Shown here in pieces: positions 60,776 to 64,000 of a stretch of DNA of 64,000 bases. The DNA is from Nocardioides sp. PD653-B2 (GTDB lineage: Bacteria > Actinomycetota > Actinomycetes > Propionibacteriales > Nocardioidaceae): positions 62,001-126,000 of the forward strand of contig NZ_BDJE01000004.1 in the NCBI RefSeq assembly GCF_002117935.1. Direction: 5' to 3'. A program made the position numbers and the translations under genes. Below the pieces are notes generated by a model. It searched no databases. It had not been told where the DNA came from and saw nothing but the letters and a program-made list of their open reading frames with translations. How positions within the stretch are numbered: the first letter of the stretch is position 1; every line of letters starts with the position of its first letter.

Positions 60776-61288
60776 GTGGATCCGCAGCGCATCGCGGTGG
60801 CGGGCAGCAGTGCGGGTGGAAACCTGGCTGCCGTCGTGGCCCAACAGCTGCGCGACCAGTCCGGTCTGTGTCACCAGGTGCTGATCTACCCGGTCACCCG
60901 CGGTTACGTGCCGGACACCGGGACCTTCTCCACCTACGCCGAGGGATACTTCATGACTTCGCACGACATGGCGTACTTCTACGAGATCTATGCCCCGGGT
61001 GTGGATAGGACCGATCCACGGATCGCGCCCTTGGCCGCGCCGAGTCTGTCGGGTCTGGCCCCGGCGACGATCATCACTGCCGAGTTCGACCCGCTGCGCG
61101 ACGACGGAGAGGATTACGCGGCGGCGCTGGCGTCTGCTGGCGTTCCGGTTGTGTTGCGCCGATTCGATGGACAGGTACACCCGTTCGTCTACCTCGGTGG
61201 CCTCATCGAGGATGCCGCCCAGGCTCGCGCCTTCATTGGTACGCGGCTGCGTGAGGCGTTTGGGCAGGAGTCTGCGGGCACGGCATGA
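60776..61288 (+). pseudogene. Alpha/beta-hydrolase (HSL/Lip family), 5'-truncated
   Basis: 170 residues, only the C-terminal half of an esterase. The nucleophile elbow GSSAGGN is present near residue 11, the acid in EFDPLRDDGEDYA and the catalytic His in FDGQVHPFVYL. The N-terminal cap and the HGGG oxyanion motif are missing. The start (GTG 60776) is simply the first available codon. Since the oxyanion hole is lost, activity is unlikely. Family members hydrolyse short-chain esters. Confidence 0.8.
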
Positions 61289-61450
61289 AGCCGGTGCCCC
61301 CGACGGCAGCGTGCTGCCTTCGACCCCTTACCTGGCAACTCGGTGCGGTACGGAGCATGGAAGCGGGGCGAGTGCATCGTCGAGGACCAGCCGGGCCTCC
61401 ACGGACCCACGCGGTGAGCGGTTGCGGCCACGGCGAGAATGCGCACTGAG

Positions 61451-64000
61451 TCATCCGGACCGAAGTCTCGCGTAGAGCTCCAGCATGTCGTTGGTGGGCG
61501 GTACGCCCAGATCCCTTGCGACTTGCGCATACTGCGCGAACCGCTGGTTGAGTTGATGGGCGTCGCCGTAGGCGTGTGCGAGCGACATCGCAAGACGCCA
61601 TCCCTCGTCGCGGTACGGGTCTTGTGCGAGCACAGCCTCGATGAGTTCTTCAGCCTCCGCGAGCCGGCCGAGGTCGAAGGTCAGGCTGGCTGCCCGCAGA
61701 CGGGCCGTCGCAACGCGGTCGTCGAGCTCTTCTCGGCGTCTCTCGGCCCAAGGTGAGGAGGAATCCGCGAAGTATGGGCCGCTGGCTGCCAACCCGAGCG
61801 CCGCAAGCAGTGTGCGGAGCTGGGGCTCACCGTGCAGCCGCCCAGCTTGGTCGAGGAGTGCTTCGACTTGGCCGGCGTCGGTCACGATGTCGGCTGGTGA
61901 CGGAAGGAAGATGTCGCGACCCCGGCTGACGGGAGCCAGTCCGTCAGGCAGTGTGTCTCGCAGTTGGTAGAGGGCCTGCCGAAGATACGTTCGTGCTTGC
62001 TGATCCGCACGGCCGTCGAAGAGCGCATTTAGGATGCCTTCCCGGCTCGAACCAGACACCGATTGTGAGTTCAAGAATGCGAGCAATTCGAGACTCTTGA
62101 CGATGCGGGGTCGTCGTCGTTCGCCGTCGACGAAGAGGTCGGCGTTGCCTAGATCCCTCAGCGTGACCCGGGCTGTTCTCGGCGCAACGATGCGTGATCC
62201 AGGGCGTCGGCTGTAGTAGCGAGCAACCTCGTGCCAGCGCGACTGGGCCGATTCCGTCTCAAGCCGTCTGGAGATAACGTCAGGGAAGTCCTCGATGGCT
62301 TGCATCATCATGTGGTCGGATCCGTGACGGTCGGAGGCACGGGCGGCGATGTTCAGGGCACGATCTGCGCCGTTGGGGTTTCCACACTGCCACTCCGCCT
62401 CGGACAGATAGGTGGCCGCAGTCGGGAGCTCGAGGTATCGGTCTCCTCGCAACATGGACTGAACTGTCGATCTCAGGGTCGTCCGGGCCTCGTCGGCGCG
62501 CCCGTCAAGCAGCAGCGCTAGTCCTCTCCAGACTCCGGCGAGCTCGCGGACGAACTGATAGGGCTGTCCTTGCTCTTCGAGCAACGAGACTGTCTGCAAC
62601 GCCACGGTGGGGTTTCGGTCGAGGCGCAGGTGCATCTTTGCCTCAAGCACCTGGCTGAGGAGCGCGTAGGGCTGTGAGCCGCGCCCTGCGATCTCTTTCC
62701 GACCATCGAGCAAGAACTGCCACGCTTCATCGGGGCGATTCAGGTCGAGCATGATTTCCGCGCCCACGATGACCCGAAGCCAGACCATGCCCGGCTCCTC
62801 AACCTGGATCGCTTCGTAGAGCTCCAGAGCCTGTTGGGTTTGTCCTGTCGCTCGCAGCGCTCCGGCGCGAACCGAGGCGCCCATCGCCTGACCCCAACGT
62901 GAAGCCGGGGTTGCGGTCATCAGCTGACGCAGACATCCGCGGTAGTAGTGGACGCGCATGAGCATTCCTTCAATGGGACTGGAGCCCGCAAGGAGGATCT
63001 CGGGGAGGTGACGCGCGTCGGGTCGGCTGAGGCCGACCAATGCTTTGGCGATGTCGGTGAGCCGGCTTGGCGTCTGTGCGTCGAGAAGGCGGTCGGCGTC
63101 GTCGATGCGACCCGTCTGCCAGTAGGCCCAGGCAACCATGCCAATGAGCGTGGCGCTGTCTGCCAGGGTCGCGTCTCGCGAGTGGTTCTGTTCGAGGAGA
63201 CCGAGGCCATCGGCCAGCTCGGCTGCCGCAGCATATTGCTCGCGCGCCATGGTCACCATGAACTCGGCTACGGCGAGGCTCGAACTGGGCTCGTTGACGG
63301 CGTGTAGCAGGTCGATCCAACGGTCAGCGAGATCGAAGTTCAGATCGTGGATAACTCCGCCGATCCCCTCCAGAACGCTCCGCGCGGCACTCTCCAAGGA
63401 GCGGGACGAGACAAATGCCTGGACCGCTTCCTCCCGCCTGCCCTCCTTGAGTAGATGATTCGCGAACCGTTCACGGACAACCCGGTCCTTCGGGTCGAAG
63501 CGAAGCGCGTCGAGGAGGAAGTCCCTGAATCTCGGTGCTGCCGTCATCGTCATCCCATCTGGGGACCACGTCACCGGCAGATGCCGCCGGCGCAACGACA
63601 AGAACCAGTCGGATGCTTCCTCGGGGCAGAGGGCGGACGCCGACTTGATGGTGACATCGGCCAGCAAGGATGTAGAGATGAGTAGGTCTCGCTCTGGGGC
63701 CGCAAGCTCGCTCATGATCTCGGACTCGATGTAGCGGTGGAGCAGTGAGCCGTGGCCCGGGCCAGCTGCCGCGTATGGGACTTGTAAGCCGACTTCGAGT
63801 AGCACTGCGGCCACCCAGCCCCCGGTAGCTTGCACGATCGCCGCCGCCTCGTTGGACGCTGCCCTTCCAGCGAGCTCGTGGATGACCTCTGAGGCCTCCC
63901 CGGTTGTGAACGCCAACGCCGAGGCGCCAATCTCCGCGACGTCCGTCAGTCGAAGTCGCTCGTTCAAGTCAGTGACGGCGTGTCGTCGGCTGATCAGGAT
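61451..64000 (-). CDS. Large MalT/AfsR-type regulator with BTAD domain, C-terminal part
   Basis: About 849 residues are in the window; the frame is open at the right edge, so the N-terminal ATPase lies outside. The visible start (ISRRHAVTDLNERLRL, IGASALAFTTGEASEVIHEL) is typical of the end of a STAND NTPase module. A long tetratricopeptide-like helical array follows. The C-terminus has an OmpR-type winged helix (VTLRDLGNADLFVDGERRRP, TYLRQALYQLRDTLPDGL) and a bacterial transcriptional activation domain with the DPYRDEGWRLAMSLAHAYG block. Likely a signal-dependent activator; target genes are unknown. Confidence 0.88.
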   Translation of the reverse strand: MLISRRHAVTDLNERLRLTDVAEIGASALAFTTGEASEVIHELAGRAASNEAAAIVQATGGWVAAVLLEVGLQVPYAAAGPGHGSLLHRYIESEIMSELAAPERDLLISTSLLADVTIKSASALCPEEASDWFLSLRRRHLPVTWSPDGMTMTAAPRFRDFLLDALRFDPKDRVVRERFANHLLKEGRREEAVQAFVSSRSLESAARSVLEGIGGVIHDLNFDLADRWIDLLHAVNEPSSSLAVAEFMVTMAREQYAAAAELADGLGLLEQNHSRDATLADSATLIGMVAWAYWQTGRIDDADRLLDAQTPSRLTDIAKALVGLSRPDARHLPEILLAGSSPIEGMLMRVHYYRGCLRQLMTATPASRWGQAMGASVRAGALRATGQTQQALELYEAIQVEEPGMVWLRVIVGAEIMLDLNRPDEAWQFLLDGRKEIAGRGSQPYALLSQVLEAKMHLRLDRNPTVALQTVSLLEEQGQPYQFVRELAGVWRGLALLLDGRADEARTTLRSTVQSMLRGDRYLELPTAATYLSEAEWQCGNPNGADRALNIAARASDRHGSDHMMMQAIEDFPDVISRRLETESAQSRWHEVARYYSRRPGSRIVAPRTARVTLRDLGNADLFVDGERRRPRIVKSLELLAFLNSQSVSGSSREGILNALFDGRADQQARTYLRQALYQLRDTLPDGLAPVSRGRDIFLPSPADIVTDAGQVEALLDQAGRLHGEPQLRTLLAALGLAASGPYFADSSSPWAERRREELDDRVATARLRAASLTFDLGRLAEAEELIEAVLAQDPYRDEGWRLAMSLAHAYGDAHQLNQRFAQYAQVARDLGVPPTNDMLELYARLRSG

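Overview
The window comes from a high-GC actinobacterium, most likely Nocardioidaceae (Nocardioides-like). The order rodA-pbpA-pknA/pknB-DUF881-crgA-rhomboid-ppiA is the conserved actinobacterial growth and division locus. GTG starts, 1- and 4-base start/stop overlaps and mycobacteria-like proteins support this. The genus call is inference.

Region 1 (1-16060) is chromosomal core. It holds cell elongation and Ser/Thr kinase signalling genes, a lipid group (acyltransferase, patatin, DUF3817, SURF1), a GntR regulator overlapping a fatty-acid-hydroxylase-type membrane enzyme, a secreted protein and an MBL-fold hydrolase. Three short dispersed intergenic repeats and a cluster of DnaA-box-like palindromes (6911-6973) lie here.

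Region 2 (16061-29721) is an integrated element. It starts at a 47-bp 3' fragment of tRNA-Ala(TGC), read as an attachment site, followed by a tyrosine integrase and small hypotheticals. Then come a DUF4192 protein, an M48-like membrane protein without HExxH, a DUF1173 protein and a DNA methylase-helicase of about 1760 residues resembling mobile-element antirestriction proteins. No conjugation genes and no intact tRNA-Ala are seen, so the other end is outside the window or lost.

Region 3 (29870-35486) is a one-carbon/folate island: a 5'-truncated LigM-type THF-dependent demethylase, purU, folP and a PabB-PabA fusion. Inferred logic: the demethylase loads methyl groups on THF, PurU helps recover free THF, and FolP/PabBA supply new pterin.

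Region 4 (35487-48817) has decayed sequence with a chemoreceptor remnant, then an fprA-type ferredoxin reductase behind a near-consensus IdeR/DtxR iron box. After it come malic enzyme, 2-oxoacid dehydrogenase E2 and a fused E1, and divergently aldehyde dehydrogenase, E3 and an L-2-hydroxyglutarate oxidase-like gene. Together these could carry C4/C5 acids to acetyl-CoA.

Region 5 (48818-57070) is rearranged: IS630 and IS110 scraps, a second intact LigM-like gene, a third LigM-like pseudogene with an internal inverted segment, a frameshifted MBL gene, an orphan sugar-type ABC permease, and one intact plus one broken copy of an LLM-class flavin enzyme.

Region 6 (57071-64000) holds a high-GC glutathionyl-hydroquinone reductase homologue, a universal stress protein, a LysR regulator, a 5'-truncated esterase and the C-terminal part of a large MalT/AfsR-type regulator running off the window.
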